A DNA stretch of 64,000 nt. It comes from Myxococcus fulvus (GTDB taxonomy: Bacteria > Myxococcota > Myxococcia > Myxococcales > Myxococcaceae). Shown here one piece after another: positions 31,843 through 44,226 of the stretch (positions are counted from its first letter, which is position 1; every line of letters starts with the position of its first letter). The DNA lies in assembly GCF_900111765.1 (NCBI RefSeq), contig NZ_FOIB01000010.1:248001-312000 (forward strand), given 5' to 3'. The notes beneath the pieces were generated by a model. It was given only the letters and a program-made list of their open reading frames with translations, was not told the DNA's origin and ran no database searches. Made by a program: the position numbers and the translations under genes.

Positions 31843-32176
31843 GGATTTTCCCCCCATGACGCAGGCGCGGCCGTCCTGCTCCCGCGCGAGTGCTGGTGTC
31901 ACCGGCACCCCGCATCATGCTGCGCATCTTCCCCGCCCAGAGCCCGCACGGCCTGCCCGCGCGTCTGTCGCCCGGCCCACGCTGGAGGTGTTTCACGTCT
32001 TCGAAGCGGCACTGCGCCCACGTCACCCCGTGTGCGGGTTTGCGTGGATTTATGCCAATGAACAATGTATAAACGTGTAATCACGACATATCTTGCCAAG
32101 TCGTGATTCCGGCAGGGGCCGGAGTTGCTCATCCCAGGCAGGGGGCGCGGCCGTCCGCGCGGGTGTGAGAACGCGA
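31843..32176. other. Divergent intergenic region
   Basis: About 334 bases between the protease and the mono-haem lipoprotein genes. It contains an unusually AT-rich stretch (32041-32110) with TATAAA at 32068-32073 and the inverted repeat annotated next. Plus-strand frames here are short and lack start signals. Confidence 0.45.
32079..32108. promoter_or_regulatory. Inverted repeat, possible operator
   Basis: AATCACGAC (32079-32087) and GTCGTGATT (32100-32108), perfect 9-bp arms with a 12-bp spacer. It lies just downstream of the TATAAA box and 69 bp before the ATG at 32177. It could bind a repressor or form a 5'-UTR hairpin. Confidence 0.45.
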
Positions 32177-33679
32177 ATGCAACGCATGTTTGAAAAGCGC
32201 CAGGGAAGCTGGCGCACGGGAGTGGTGTGCGCGCTGTTGGCTTTGGGTTCGGCGTGTGGGGACGCGGGGGTGGAGCCCGAGTCACCGGCGCCCGAGGTGG
32301 TGGACGCGGACCCTGGGCGTCATCCGGAGCGCCGTGGCATCGGCATGCTGCCGTTGCCGAGCGGGCCGTCGGCGATGGCCATCACGGTGGACCCTCGCGC
32401 GTCGCTCATCGTCACCGATGACGCCATCGTGAGGAACTTCACGCTGCTGCGGGTGATGCAGCAGCTGGTGACGCAGTCGGGTGTCGCGGGCCTGACGCCG
32501 CTGGCGCTCTTCCAGGACTGGTGGAGCACGCAGGCGCCCCCGGGCTGTCTGCCCGTCTTCAACACCTTCCCCTATGAGTGTCCGCGGACGGAGTCGAACC
32601 AGGCCTTCGTCAATCCCTTCATCAACCCGGGCACCAACCCCGACGAGTACATCCCGCTGGCGCTGGTCAACCGCTTCGACCTGGCGCCGGTGTCGGGCAG
32701 CGACTGCGGTGAGTACCGCATCGTCTTCGGCAAGCGCTCGGGCATCCCGGGCGGGGGCAATCGCAACCTGCTCATCTTCGAGGCGGTGCTGCCCAATCCC
32801 AACCCCGCCGCGGGCCTCAATGGCTGTCAGCCGGTGGCCAACTTCTGGGCGTCCCTGACGGGGATGACCACCGTGTCGGCCCGGGTCTCCGCGTTGATGG
32901 GCTTCTACTTCAACGGCCTGCCGGGCTCGGGCGTGATGCCGGTGGTGCACATGGACAACTACGGCAACCGCGTGGGGGCCGTGGCGACGGGGCAGGTGCG
33001 CACCAACCAGTTCATCGGGCGGCCGTGGACGCTGCGTGAGTTCAGCGTGCGTCGGACGATGTGCGGCGCCACCCCCTGCCAGCTGCGCTTCGTGCCAGTG
33101 ACGGTGAAGGTCAACCCGGGCGGGACGCTGTTCAACCCGGCGTCCGGACACGCGCTCGCGCCCGCCTTCCAGAACACGGTGTTCCCCGCCGAGGTGCCCG
33201 CGCTGGCCGTCAATGACATCAACCTGTTCAACAACGCCATCCCGGACGCGTTCAACAGCGGGCAGAGCCACGTGGGGGTGTTCGAGAACCAGTACGTCGC
33301 GCAGTTCGGCCCGGGCCCCAGCCCCTTCCACACCAACGTCCAGGCGGCGATTGCCGCGGCGGGCAGCACGCTGACGCCGCAGCAGGTGGTGGCGCGCTCC
33401 ATGGCGCTGTCGTGCGCCGGCTGCCACGAGAACAGCAACGGCGCCAACCTGGGCGGCGGGCTCGTCTGGCCTCCGTCGGGCGGCTTCGTGCACGTGGGCG
33501 AGCAGTTCGACCCGCTTTCGGGGGTGCTCGGCCCGCGCTACCGCATCTCCCCGGCGCTCACCAACGTCTTCCTGCCCCACCGCAAGGCGGTGCTGGAGAC
33601 GTTCCTGAACGCCTCGTGCGGGGACGCCACGTGCCAGCCGTGGGAGACGACCACCGTCTGCCCGGCTGACTGCCCGTAG
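32177..33679 (+). CDS. Lipoprotein with single c-type haem motif and Cys-rich tail
   Basis: About 500 residues, lipobox GSAC. One c-type haem-binding motif, CAGCH (Cys413, Cys416, His417), lies near the C-terminus. The last residues, CGDATCQPWETTTVCPADC, follow the short Cys-rich pattern seen at the ends of many myxobacterial secreted proteins. The central region is beta-rich with no family I recognise. An alternative ATG is at 32186. It may be an electron-transfer or surface protein; a second electron-transfer haem protein is encoded at 1780-3450. Confidence 0.75.
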   Translation: MQRMFEKRQGSWRTGVVCALLALGSACGDAGVEPESPAPEVVDADPGRHPERRGIGMLPLPSGPSAMAITVDPRASLIVTDDAIVRNFTLLRVMQQLVTQSGVAGLTPLALFQDWWSTQAPPGCLPVFNTFPYECPRTESNQAFVNPFINPGTNPDEYIPLALVNRFDLAPVSGSDCGEYRIVFGKRSGIPGGGNRNLLIFEAVLPNPNPAAGLNGCQPVANFWASLTGMTTVSARVSALMGFYFNGLPGSGVMPVVHMDNYGNRVGAVATGQVRTNQFIGRPWTLREFSVRRTMCGATPCQLRFVPVTVKVNPGGTLFNPASGHALAPAFQNTVFPAEVPALAVNDINLFNNAIPDAFNSGQSHVGVFENQYVAQFGPGPSPFHTNVQAAIAAAGSTLTPQQVVARSMALSCAGCHENSNGANLGGGLVWPPSGGFVHVGEQFDPLSGVLGPRYRISPALTNVFLPHRKAVLETFLNASCGDATCQPWETTTVCPADCP

Positions 33680-33739
33680 TCCTCGGTCCACCAAGGTTCG
33701 GCTGTGGGCGCGGAGGCAGGTCTATACTCCGCGCCCACC

Positions 33740-35101
33740 ATGACGGCGGACTCCCTCAAGCAGCACCTGCGGCGCACGCTCCGGCGGGATTTGTGGCTGA
33801 CGCTCACCCCCGCGCTGCTCCTCATCGGCGTCGCCTTCGCCGCCGCGTTCCACTTCATCAAGCCCGCGCCCCCCAAGACGCTGGTGCTGGCCATGTCCCA
33901 GGACGAGGGCGGCTTCCGCTACTACGCCCGGAAGTACCAGGACTTCCTGGCCAAGCACGACATCAAGCTGGAGCTGCGCTCGACGAAGGGCTCCATCGAG
34001 AACGTGGCGCTGCTGGCGGACGAGGCCTCGGGCGTGGACGTGGCCTTCGTGCAGAGCGGGACGGTGGCGGGCGACGCCGCGGGGAACGTGGTGTCGCTGG
34101 GCAGTCTGTCCTACGTGCCCCTGTGGGTGTTCTACCGGGGGGAGCCGCTGGAGGACGTGCGCCAGCTCAAGGGCCGCAAGGTGGCGGTGGGGCCCGAGGG
34201 CAGCGGCACGCGGGCGCTGGCCGTCACGCTCTTGAAGGCCAACGGCATCGACGAGGCGCCCACGGAGCTGATGCCGCTGGAGCGCGAGGCCGCCATCGAG
34301 CAGCTCAAGCAGGGGACGGTGGACGCCATCTTCCTCATCTCTCCGGCCGAGTCCCCTGCCATCCACCGGCTGGCGGCGGTGCCCGGCATTCGGCTCCTGA
34401 GCTTCACGCGGGGCGCGGCGTACGCGCGGCGCTTCCCGTACCTGTCGCGGCTGGTGTTGCCGCGGGGCGTGTTCAACCTGGCCTCGGACGTCCCGGCCGA
34501 GGACGTGGTGGTCATCGCGCCCACGGCGAACCTGGTGGCGCGCGACTCGCTGCACCCGGCGCTGGCCTATCTGCTGATGCGCGCGGCCAGTGAGGTCCAC
34601 GGCAACGCGGGCCTGCTGGACGGCGCGGCCGAGTTCCCCGCGCCGCGCGAGACGGGCTTCCCGCTCAGCGACGAGGCGAAGCGCTACTACGAGGCGGGGG
34701 TCCCCCTGCTGCAGCGCTACCTGCCGTTCTGGGCCGCCAACCTGGTGGACCGGCTGTGGGTGATGCTGGTGCCCATCATCGCGGTGGTGGTGCCGCTGTT
34801 CCGGGCGGTGCCGGCGGTGTACCAGTGGCGCATGCGCTCGCGCATCGTGCGTTGGTATGCGCGGCTGAAGGAGATTGAAATCCAGCTCGATGAGAACCCC
34901 GGGCAGGAGATGCTCGAGGACATGCTCAAGCGACTGGAGGAGGCGGAGCGCGAGGTCAACCGCATCCCCATGCCGCTGGCGTACGCGGAGAACCTCTACT
35001 TCTTCCGCGAGCACATCGAGGTGGTGCGCCGTCGCCTCATCCGTCGGCTCTCCGGTGGGCGGGACGGGGCGGACGCGCACGCGCACTCCGCCAGCGCGTA
35101 G
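33740..35101 (+). CDS. TAXI-family TRAP transporter solute-binding protein
   Basis: A 453-residue protein: an N-terminal membrane helix (about 20-42), then a periplasmic binding domain of the TAXI type (KTLVLAMSQDEGGFRYYARKY, VDVAFVQSGT, KVAVGPEGSGTRALA, DAIFLISPAES), and unusually a second transmembrane helix near residues 335-362 followed by a cytoplasmic coiled coil of about 90 residues. Classical TAXI proteins are free periplasmic receptors for TRAP transporters. This one is anchored at both ends of the binding domain and no TRAP permease gene is adjacent. It may act as a sensor or membrane receptor. Its 3' end overlaps the sigma-factor gene by 65 bp. Confidence 0.82.
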   Translation: MTADSLKQHLRRTLRRDLWLTLTPALLLIGVAFAAAFHFIKPAPPKTLVLAMSQDEGGFRYYARKYQDFLAKHDIKLELRSTKGSIENVALLADEASGVDVAFVQSGTVAGDAAGNVVSLGSLSYVPLWVFYRGEPLEDVRQLKGRKVAVGPEGSGTRALAVTLLKANGIDEAPTELMPLEREAAIEQLKQGTVDAIFLISPAESPAIHRLAAVPGIRLLSFTRGAAYARRFPYLSRLVLPRGVFNLASDVPAEDVVVIAPTANLVARDSLHPALAYLLMRAASEVHGNAGLLDGAAEFPAPRETGFPLSDEAKRYYEAGVPLLQRYLPFWAANLVDRLWVMLVPIIAVVVPLFRAVPAVYQWRMRSRIVRWYARLKEIEIQLDENPGQEMLEDMLKRLEEAEREVNRIPMPLAYAENLYFFREHIEVVRRRLIRRLSGGRDGADAHAHSASA

Positions 35102-35702
35102 CCGGTTCGAGCCTCGCGCGGGGCGCTCGCGCGGGGGCACGGGGGAATGGCTCCCCTTGCGTGCTCCGGTCGACGCTTCCCGTCAAGGCCACGCGCAACA
35201 CCTGACAGGCGCGCATCAGGCGCCGCCGCGTGTTCACGTGGGTGAGGCCGAGCTGGGCGGCCATGGTGCGTCCATCCAGCTCCCGCTCGAAGCGCAGCAC
35301 GCAGGCCTGTCGCAGCGACTCGGGGAGGCAGGCGACGTGGCGCCACAGGAGCCGGGCCTGCTCGCGCTCGAGCAGGAGGTGCTCGGGTGAGGGGGCGTGG
35401 AGGGCGTCCGTGGCCTCGGTGCACGTGTCGTCGGTGGGGTCGTCCGCGCGCCGGGCCCGTGCGCGGTGCTGGTCCACGCAGGTGTTGTGGAGGATGCGCG
35501 CCAGCCAGGCCTCGGGGTTGTGGAGGCGGTGGGCCTCTCGGGGCCAGGCCTCCGCGGCCCGGAGCATCGCGGCGCCCAGCGCGTCCTCCGCGTCGGCGTG
35601 GTTGCCTCCGAGCTGGCGCACGCTCCTGGCGAGGAGCCTCGGTTGGTGCTGCCGCCACATCTCCCAGAAGCGGGTCGACGTCGTTTCGTTGAGAGTCTTC
35701 AC
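35037..35702 (-). CDS. ECF-like RNA polymerase sigma factor
   Basis: A 221-residue sigma-70 family protein. Region 2 includes NHADAEDALGAAMLRAAEAW and NPEAWLARILHNTCVDQHRAR; region 4 includes LPESLRQACVLRFERELDGRTMAAQLGL then an R-rich helix. A GTG at 35702 is the likely start (GGGGTGAG upstream); a longer GTG start at 35753 is possible. The C-terminal 45 residues are Arg/Pro-rich, antisense to the end of the TAXI gene and may be poorly constrained. No anti-sigma factor is adjacent. Confidence 0.78.
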   Translation of the reverse strand: MKTLNETTSTRFWEMWRQHQPRLLARSVRQLGGNHADAEDALGAAMLRAAEAWPREAHRLHNPEAWLARILHNTCVDQHRARARRADDPTDDTCTEATDALHAPSPEHLLLEREQARLLWRHVACLPESLRQACVLRFERELDGRTMAAQLGLTHVNTRRRLMRACQVLRVALTGSVDRSTQGEPFPRAPARAPRARLEPATRWRSARARPPRPAHRRADG

Positions 35703-35915
35703 CGTGGGCTCACCCCTGCGTGTGAGGCCCCCTTGAGCAACGGGTATGCCCACGCGTGTCCCTCGGACAAAGGCGCCCGGAAGCGTGGACTGGCATGTCA
35801 GCCTCGGGCGCTGACATGTCAGCCGAGGGCCCGGGGAGGGTGGCGTCAGCCTCGACCCATGCCTGCTCGGTGTAGCCTGGAGGAGAACCCGGCTCCGGTG
35901 CCGAGCGTCCCCCTC

Positions 35916-37481
35916 ATGTCGCAGCGAATCCTCGACGATGTCTCCACCGCCAGCCCCCCTCGGCGTGGCGGCGACTCCCAGTCAGCGCCCCTCGCGCCAG
36001 CGCTGACGCTGGTCTCCCATCCGCTCGCGTCGAGGGTGGGGGAGCGCTACGTGCTGGAGGCCCTGCTCGCCGGGCGTGAGGTGGCCCTGTCGCGCAACGA
36101 GCCGCTCTTCACGCGCGTGGGGGAGGGTGTGGGGCGACCGCTGGCGGACCCGTTCCTGAGCCGACGGCCGCTGCGCTTCCTGCCGCGCCCGGAGGGCGGG
36201 CTCCGGCTGGAGGTGGACGCGGGGGGCACGTCCGTGGTGGTCGGAGGTGCGGGCGGTGGTGCGTGGGATTTCCGGCCGGAGGTGCTCGAGGCGGGGGTGA
36301 CGCTGGAGCTGGGCGGGCGCGTGGTGCTGCTGCTGCACCGCGTGGCGCTGGACGCGGAGCGCTCGGCGGACACCCTGGGCATGGTGGGACAGAGCCTGGC
36401 CCTGGGCCGCGTGCGCACCCGCGTGCGGCAGGTGGCGGACCTGGAGGTGCCGGTGCTCGTGCGGGGGGAGACGGGCTCGGGGAAGGAGCTGGTCGCCCGG
36501 GCGCTCCATCAGCGGAGTCCTCGGCGCAGGGGGCCCTTCATCAGCGTCAACGTGGGCACGCTGGCGCGCGAGCTGGCGGCCTCGGAGTTGTTCGGCGCGC
36601 AGCGCGGGGCCTACACGGGCGCGTCGCAGAGTCGCGAGGGGTTCTTCCGCGCGGCCCATGGCGGCACGCTCTTCCTGGATGAGGTGGGTGAGGCTCCGCC
36701 GGAGGTGCAGGTGGCGCTCTTGCGCGTGCTGGAGACGGGGGAGGTGTTCCCGGTGGGCTCACATACCCCCGTCGTCACGGACGTGCGGCTGGTGGCCGCG
36801 ACGGACGCGCCGTTGGAGGAACTCATCGAGCAGGGGCGGTTTCGCGCACCGCTGTTGCATCGGCTCTCCGGTTACACGCTCCAGATGCCCGCGCTGCGGG
36901 AGCGGCGTGAGGACATCGCGCTGCTCTTCCATCACTTCGCGCGGCAGGAGCTGGATGCGCTGGGCGAGGCGTGGCGGCTGGAGCCCGAGGACCCCTACGC
37001 GGAGCCGTGGTTGCCCGCGTCGCTGGCGACGCGTCTGTTGGACTTCGACTGGCCCGGCAACGTGCGCCAGCTTCGCAACGTGGTCCGGCAGCTGGTCATC
37101 AGCAGTCGGGGGCAGCCTCGGCTCCAGGTGGATGCGTCCCTGGAGGCGGAGCTGGGCTCCGGCAAGCGAGAGGAGCCCGTGGCGCAGACGCGCCGCAAGC
37201 CGGCGGAGGTGTCGGAGCGGGAGCTCCTGGAGGTGCTGCGGGAGTGCTCGTGGGATTTGAAGGGCACGGCGGAGCGGCTCGGCATCACCCGGGCGTCGCT
37301 CTACAACCTGGTGGACCGCAGCCCGCACATCCGCACGGTGAAGGACCTGAGCGCGGAGGAGATCTCGCGCTGCTTCCACGAGTGCGCGGGGGACCTGGAC
37401 GCGATGGTGCAACGGTTGGAGGTCTCCCGGCGCGCGCTCCAACGGCGGGTCCGTGAGCTGGGGCTCGGGCCCGCCGAGTGA
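35916..37481 (+). CDS. Sigma-54-dependent activator with N-terminal FHA-like domain
   Basis: A 521-residue protein. Residues 30-155 look like an FHA or FHA-like beta domain rather than a receiver. The AAA+ domain (about 160-400) has Walker A GETGSGKE, the sigma-54 contact loop GAYTGA (usual form GAFTGA), Walker B GGTLFLDE and the R-finger region. The C-terminus has Fis-type helix-turn-helix sequence (GTAERLGITRASLYNLV and a second copy, MVQRLEVSRRALQRRV). FHA-linked activators are frequent in Myxococcus, where a phosphothreonine partner controls them. Start ATG 35916 is chosen; ATG 35859 is an alternative. It is divergent from the sigma-factor gene. Confidence 0.88.
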   Translation: MSQRILDDVSTASPPRRGGDSQSAPLAPALTLVSHPLASRVGERYVLEALLAGREVALSRNEPLFTRVGEGVGRPLADPFLSRRPLRFLPRPEGGLRLEVDAGGTSVVVGGAGGGAWDFRPEVLEAGVTLELGGRVVLLLHRVALDAERSADTLGMVGQSLALGRVRTRVRQVADLEVPVLVRGETGSGKELVARALHQRSPRRRGPFISVNVGTLARELAASELFGAQRGAYTGASQSREGFFRAAHGGTLFLDEVGEAPPEVQVALLRVLETGEVFPVGSHTPVVTDVRLVAATDAPLEELIEQGRFRAPLLHRLSGYTLQMPALRERREDIALLFHHFARQELDALGEAWRLEPEDPYAEPWLPASLATRLLDFDWPGNVRQLRNVVRQLVISSRGQPRLQVDASLEAELGSGKREEPVAQTRRKPAEVSERELLEVLRECSWDLKGTAERLGITRASLYNLVDRSPHIRTVKDLSAEEISRCFHECAGDLDAMVQRLEVSRRALQRRVRELGLGPAE

Positions 37482-37553
37482 TGGCGTCATCCGGCGTGGC
37501 GGGCTCTCGCGGCCACGCTCCATTCAGTCGAACGACGTGAGGAGGCTCGAGTG

Positions 37554-38063
37554 ATGAAGTTGCATGGGATGGCAGTCGTGATGTGGCTGGCAATGGGGTG
37601 TGCTCCGGAGCAGGCCGCGTCCCAGGAGGCCCTCGCGGCGCAGGCGCAGGCGCAGGAACTCGAATGTTCCAAGCTGAGGGAGGTGTCTTGCACCTTGGTG
37701 GACGGACTGTGTCCGAAGGTCGCGCCGGACGAGGTGTGCACCATCACCATCGGCCTGGGCGCGGAGCCGGTGACGCCCGCCTTCTCCTGCATCCATCGGA
37801 GGCAGTGGCTCAAGCTCCGGCTGGATGAGCACGTGTCGCACGCCATCATCCACTTCGATGGTGACCCTTCGGGCCGTCTCTTCGAGGGGGACCCGTCGGA
37901 CACCGTCAAGCTGGACCCCTGGTACAGGCCTTCGTGGTGCGGGAAGGTCTCGGCCAAGGCGCGGTGGATGGACTATCCCTTCCGGGTGTCCACGGGCACG
38001 GGAGAGGGCCAGCCTGGAGAGCTGGAGGTGGTGAGGGATCCAGGCGAGCCCGAGGAGGAGTGA
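37554..38063 (+). CDS. Small lipoprotein, unknown function
   Basis: A 169-residue product with lipobox LAMGC, Ala/Gln-rich linker (ASQEALAAQAQAQ) and six Cys in the mature part that could form disulphides. No family recognised. GAGGAGG precedes the ATG at 37554 by 8 bp; GTG 37551 is adjacent. The stop is 11 bp from the convergent kinase gene. Confidence 0.75.
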   Translation: MKLHGMAVVMWLAMGCAPEQAASQEALAAQAQAQELECSKLREVSCTLVDGLCPKVAPDEVCTITIGLGAEPVTPAFSCIHRRQWLKLRLDEHVSHAIIHFDGDPSGRLFEGDPSDTVKLDPWYRPSWCGKVSAKARWMDYPFRVSTGTGEGQPGELEVVRDPGEPEEE

Positions 38064-38074
38064 GGGCCGCTCGC

Positions 38075-41854
<3,780 letters not shown>

Positions 41855-42182
41855 CGGTGTTCCCCGGGCGCGCGTGCGTCCGAGCCCCGCCGGAACGCCG
41901 TGCGGGGAGGGTTGTACCACCCCGGCCCTGACGACATCCCGTGCAGGCGCCGGGCTGGATTGATATGCAGGGAGCGCCGGACGGCGATGGACGCCGCCCC
42001 GCCCGGTCCCGGAGGGCCCATGTACGCCGATATTGATCTTGCCGCGGTGGGAGTCCCGTTCGCCCGGAGGACGTCGGCCTGAACAGGTCGACGTGAAGGT
42101 CCGTCACAGCGCGGTCCTCGCTCCGGGTGCCCTGACGAATCCAGGTGCGCCGCAGGCACCGCTATGTCCGGAGTCCTTCTCA
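41855..42182. other. Divergent intergenic region
   Basis: About 328 bases between the kinase and rsgA genes. I see no clear promoter hexamer pair, repeat or small gene; only an imperfect GGCGC-rich inverted repeat around 41948-41982. Confidence 0.35.
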
Positions 42183-43271
42183 GTGTCTCTCGAAACTTTT
42201 GGTTGGGGGCCCCAGCTGGCCCAGGCTTTCTCCCTCGTCGTCGAGTCGTCCCCTCTTCCCCTCGTCCCCGGCCGCGTGGTGCGCCAGGCCCGAGGGCTGC
42301 TCACCGTCCAGACCGCGGAGCGCACCCTGCTGGCGCGCACCGCCGGCCGGCTGCTCCACCAATCCTCCAGCGCCGAGTCCCTGCCCACCGTGGGTGACTG
42401 GGTGGCCCTCCAGCTGCCTCCGGGCGAAGGGGAGGGGATGCTCCACGCCGTGCTCCCCCGCAAGAGCGTGCTCGTGCGCCGCGAGGTGGGACGGGACCGG
42501 GAGGTGCAGCTCATCGCCGCCAACCTGGACGTGGTGCTCCTGGTCGCCGGACTCGACGGGAACTTCAACCCCCGCCGCATCGAGCGCGCCCTCACCCTGG
42601 CCTGGACGAGCGGCGCCTCCCCCGCGGTGCTGCTCACCAAGGCGGACCTCCATGACGACGCCGACGCCGTCGTCGAGGAAGTCTCCGCGCTGGCCCCCGG
42701 CGTCCCCGTGCTCGCCCTGAGCTCCAGGACGGGCGAGGGGCTGGACGCCGTGCGGGCCCTCATCCCCGAGCACCGCACCGGCGCCCTCCTGGGCTCCTCC
42801 GGCGTGGGCAAGTCCACCCTCGTCAACCGCCTGCTGGGTGAGACGCGCCTGGCCACGCAGGAGGTGCGCTACGAGGACGACAAGGGCCGTCACACCACGA
42901 CCCACCGCGAGCTGTTCCGCCTCCCCCACGGGGGGCTGCTCATCGACGGCCCCGGCATGCGCGAGCTGGGGCTGCTCGGCGAGGAGGAGAAGGCGATTGA
43001 ACAGACCTTCGCCGACATCCTCGAGCTGGGCGAGGGCTGCCGCTTCCGCGACTGCACGCACCAGCGGGAGCCCGGCTGCGCCGTCCGCGCCGCCATCCAG
43101 TCCGGGGCCCTCCCCGAGGAGCGCCTCTCGAGCTTCGAGAAGCTGCAAAAGGAGAAGGCCTTCCAGGCGCGTCAGTCGAGCACCGCGCTGCAGAAGGAGC
43201 AGCGGCGCATCGACAGGAGCCGCTCCATGCAGGGTTGGGAGAACACCCGCGCCAAGCGCCGGCGGGACTGA
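42183..43271 (+). CDS. rsgA: Ribosome small-subunit biogenesis GTPase RsgA
   Basis: A 362-residue circularly permuted GTPase: N-terminal OB-like domain, then G4 TKAD (152-155), G5 SSRTGEG, G1 GSSGVGKST (204-212) and G3 DGPG (255-258). A C-terminal zinc site follows with Cys286, Cys291, His293 and Cys299. RsgA releases RbfA and checks late 30S maturation. Start at GTG 42183 after CCGGAG; the protein would begin MSLETFGWG, as many RsgA homologues do. No signs of truncation. Confidence 0.93.
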   Translation: MSLETFGWGPQLAQAFSLVVESSPLPLVPGRVVRQARGLLTVQTAERTLLARTAGRLLHQSSSAESLPTVGDWVALQLPPGEGEGMLHAVLPRKSVLVRREVGRDREVQLIAANLDVVLLVAGLDGNFNPRRIERALTLAWTSGASPAVLLTKADLHDDADAVVEEVSALAPGVPVLALSSRTGEGLDAVRALIPEHRTGALLGSSGVGKSTLVNRLLGETRLATQEVRYEDDKGRHTTTHRELFRLPHGGLLIDGPGMRELGLLGEEEKAIEQTFADILELGEGCRFRDCTHQREPGCAVRAAIQSGALPEERLSSFEKLQKEKAFQARQSSTALQKEQRRIDRSRSMQGWENTRAKRRRD

Positions 43272-43449
43272 AACCCGGACCGAAAATTCGCCGTAAATCC
43301 TCCACTCAAGGATTCCGACGGGCCGCGTTTGGATATTTCGAAAGGTAGGGACACCCGGGCAGAGCCTGGATGTCCGCGGGCCACGGGCGCTGAGCGTCCG
43401 GGCAGGTGGGTGGGGGGAGTGTCCGGGGGAATCACCGGCACTCAGGTTT

Positions 43450-43468
43450 TCGAACGTCCGACGTTCGA
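43450..43468. promoter_or_regulatory. Perfect palindrome, possible operator
   Basis: TCGAACGTC (43450-43458), one central C, then GACGTTCGA (43460-43468). The symmetry is typical of a dimeric repressor site. It lies far from any annotated start, upstream of the terminator at 43609, consistent with an unannotated small transcript. Confidence 0.4.
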
Positions 43469-43608
43469 GGGGGGAAGAGGCGCGCCGGGGGGCTCGCCTC
43501 GGACCTTTTGAGGGGGCGCCCCTGGGGAGGGGCGTGGCTTCCGGAGGGTGCGCCGAGGGGCGCGCTCACGCTGGACCGGAAGTACGAATTCTCGCAGTCC
43601 TTCATACG

Positions 43609-43649
43609 GCGGGGAGCGCGTCGAGGGGGCGCGCTCCCCGCGGTTCTTT
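43609..43649 (+). terminator. Rho-independent terminator
   Basis: GCGGGGAGCGCG (43609-43620) pairs with CGCGCTCCCCGC (43630-43641) around a 9-base loop, followed by GGTTCTTTT. Plus-strand orientation; it serves rsgA read-through or an unannotated RNA. Confidence 0.75.
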
Positions 43650-43681
43650 TCAGGGTCCTTCGGACCCGCCCGCGTCGTGGA

Positions 43682-44188
43682 CTACTTCGTGTCCGACGAG
43701 GGCATCATCTTGATGCGCTGGCCCTGGTCATCCGTCACCACGGAGCCCTCCGCCTTCTGCTGCTCGGTGGGCTGACCGACGGCGAAGCTGGCCACCTTCG
43801 TCAGGGGCACGCCCTGGAAGATGCCGCTCACCGTCACCACCAGGTGCGAGCGTCCGGCGCCTGGCGCGAAGGCCACGTCCAGGTTCGTGACGGCCGCCTT
43901 CTCCACGCTCACGCCCGTCACGGGCGAGGTGCTGCTGGTCACCTGGAGCCCGTCGACGCCGGAGACCTCCACCCGGACATCCTCGCCAGGGACCTGGAAG
44001 CGCAGCGAGACGGTGGCGCTGGTGTCGGACACCTTGGCGCCCACGTCCACGGGCGCGCTGAGCTTGGCGGTGGAGCCCGGGTGGTCGGCGCTGTCCGCCG
44101 GGGTGCTGCTCTTCGCCGGAGAGGTGCAGGCCACGGGCGCCATCAGCGCCAGGAGGCCGGAGAGGACCGCGGGGGCAATGCGATTCAT
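43682..44188 (-). CDS. Small lipoprotein, unknown function
   Basis: A 168-residue product with lipobox PVAC (MAPVACT) and a beta-rich mature domain, no family recognised. ATG 44188 is preceded by AGGAGC. It lies 38 bp downstream of the metalloprotease gene on the same strand, so the two are probably an operon, and it may be a partner or inhibitor of that enzyme; that is inference. Confidence 0.78.
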   Translation of the reverse strand: MNRIAPAVLSGLLALMAPVACTSPAKSSTPADSADHPGSTAKLSAPVDVGAKVSDTSATVSLRFQVPGEDVRVEVSGVDGLQVTSSTSPVTGVSVEKAAVTNLDVAFAPGAGRSHLVVTVSGIFQGVPLTKVASFAVGQPTEQQKAEGSVVTDDQGQRIKMMPSSDTK

Positions 44189-44226
44189 GAGTGCTCCTGG
44201 GAACGCGGGAGGAATGAAAGGTCCGC

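Larger units (their letters stand above)
43272..43681. other. Intergenic region with palindrome and terminator
   Basis: About 410 bases between the convergent rsgA and a lipoprotein gene. It holds a perfect palindrome (43450-43468) and a strong plus-strand terminator 338 bp past rsgA. That distance leaves room for an unannotated small transcript. No open frame here looks real. Confidence 0.45.
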
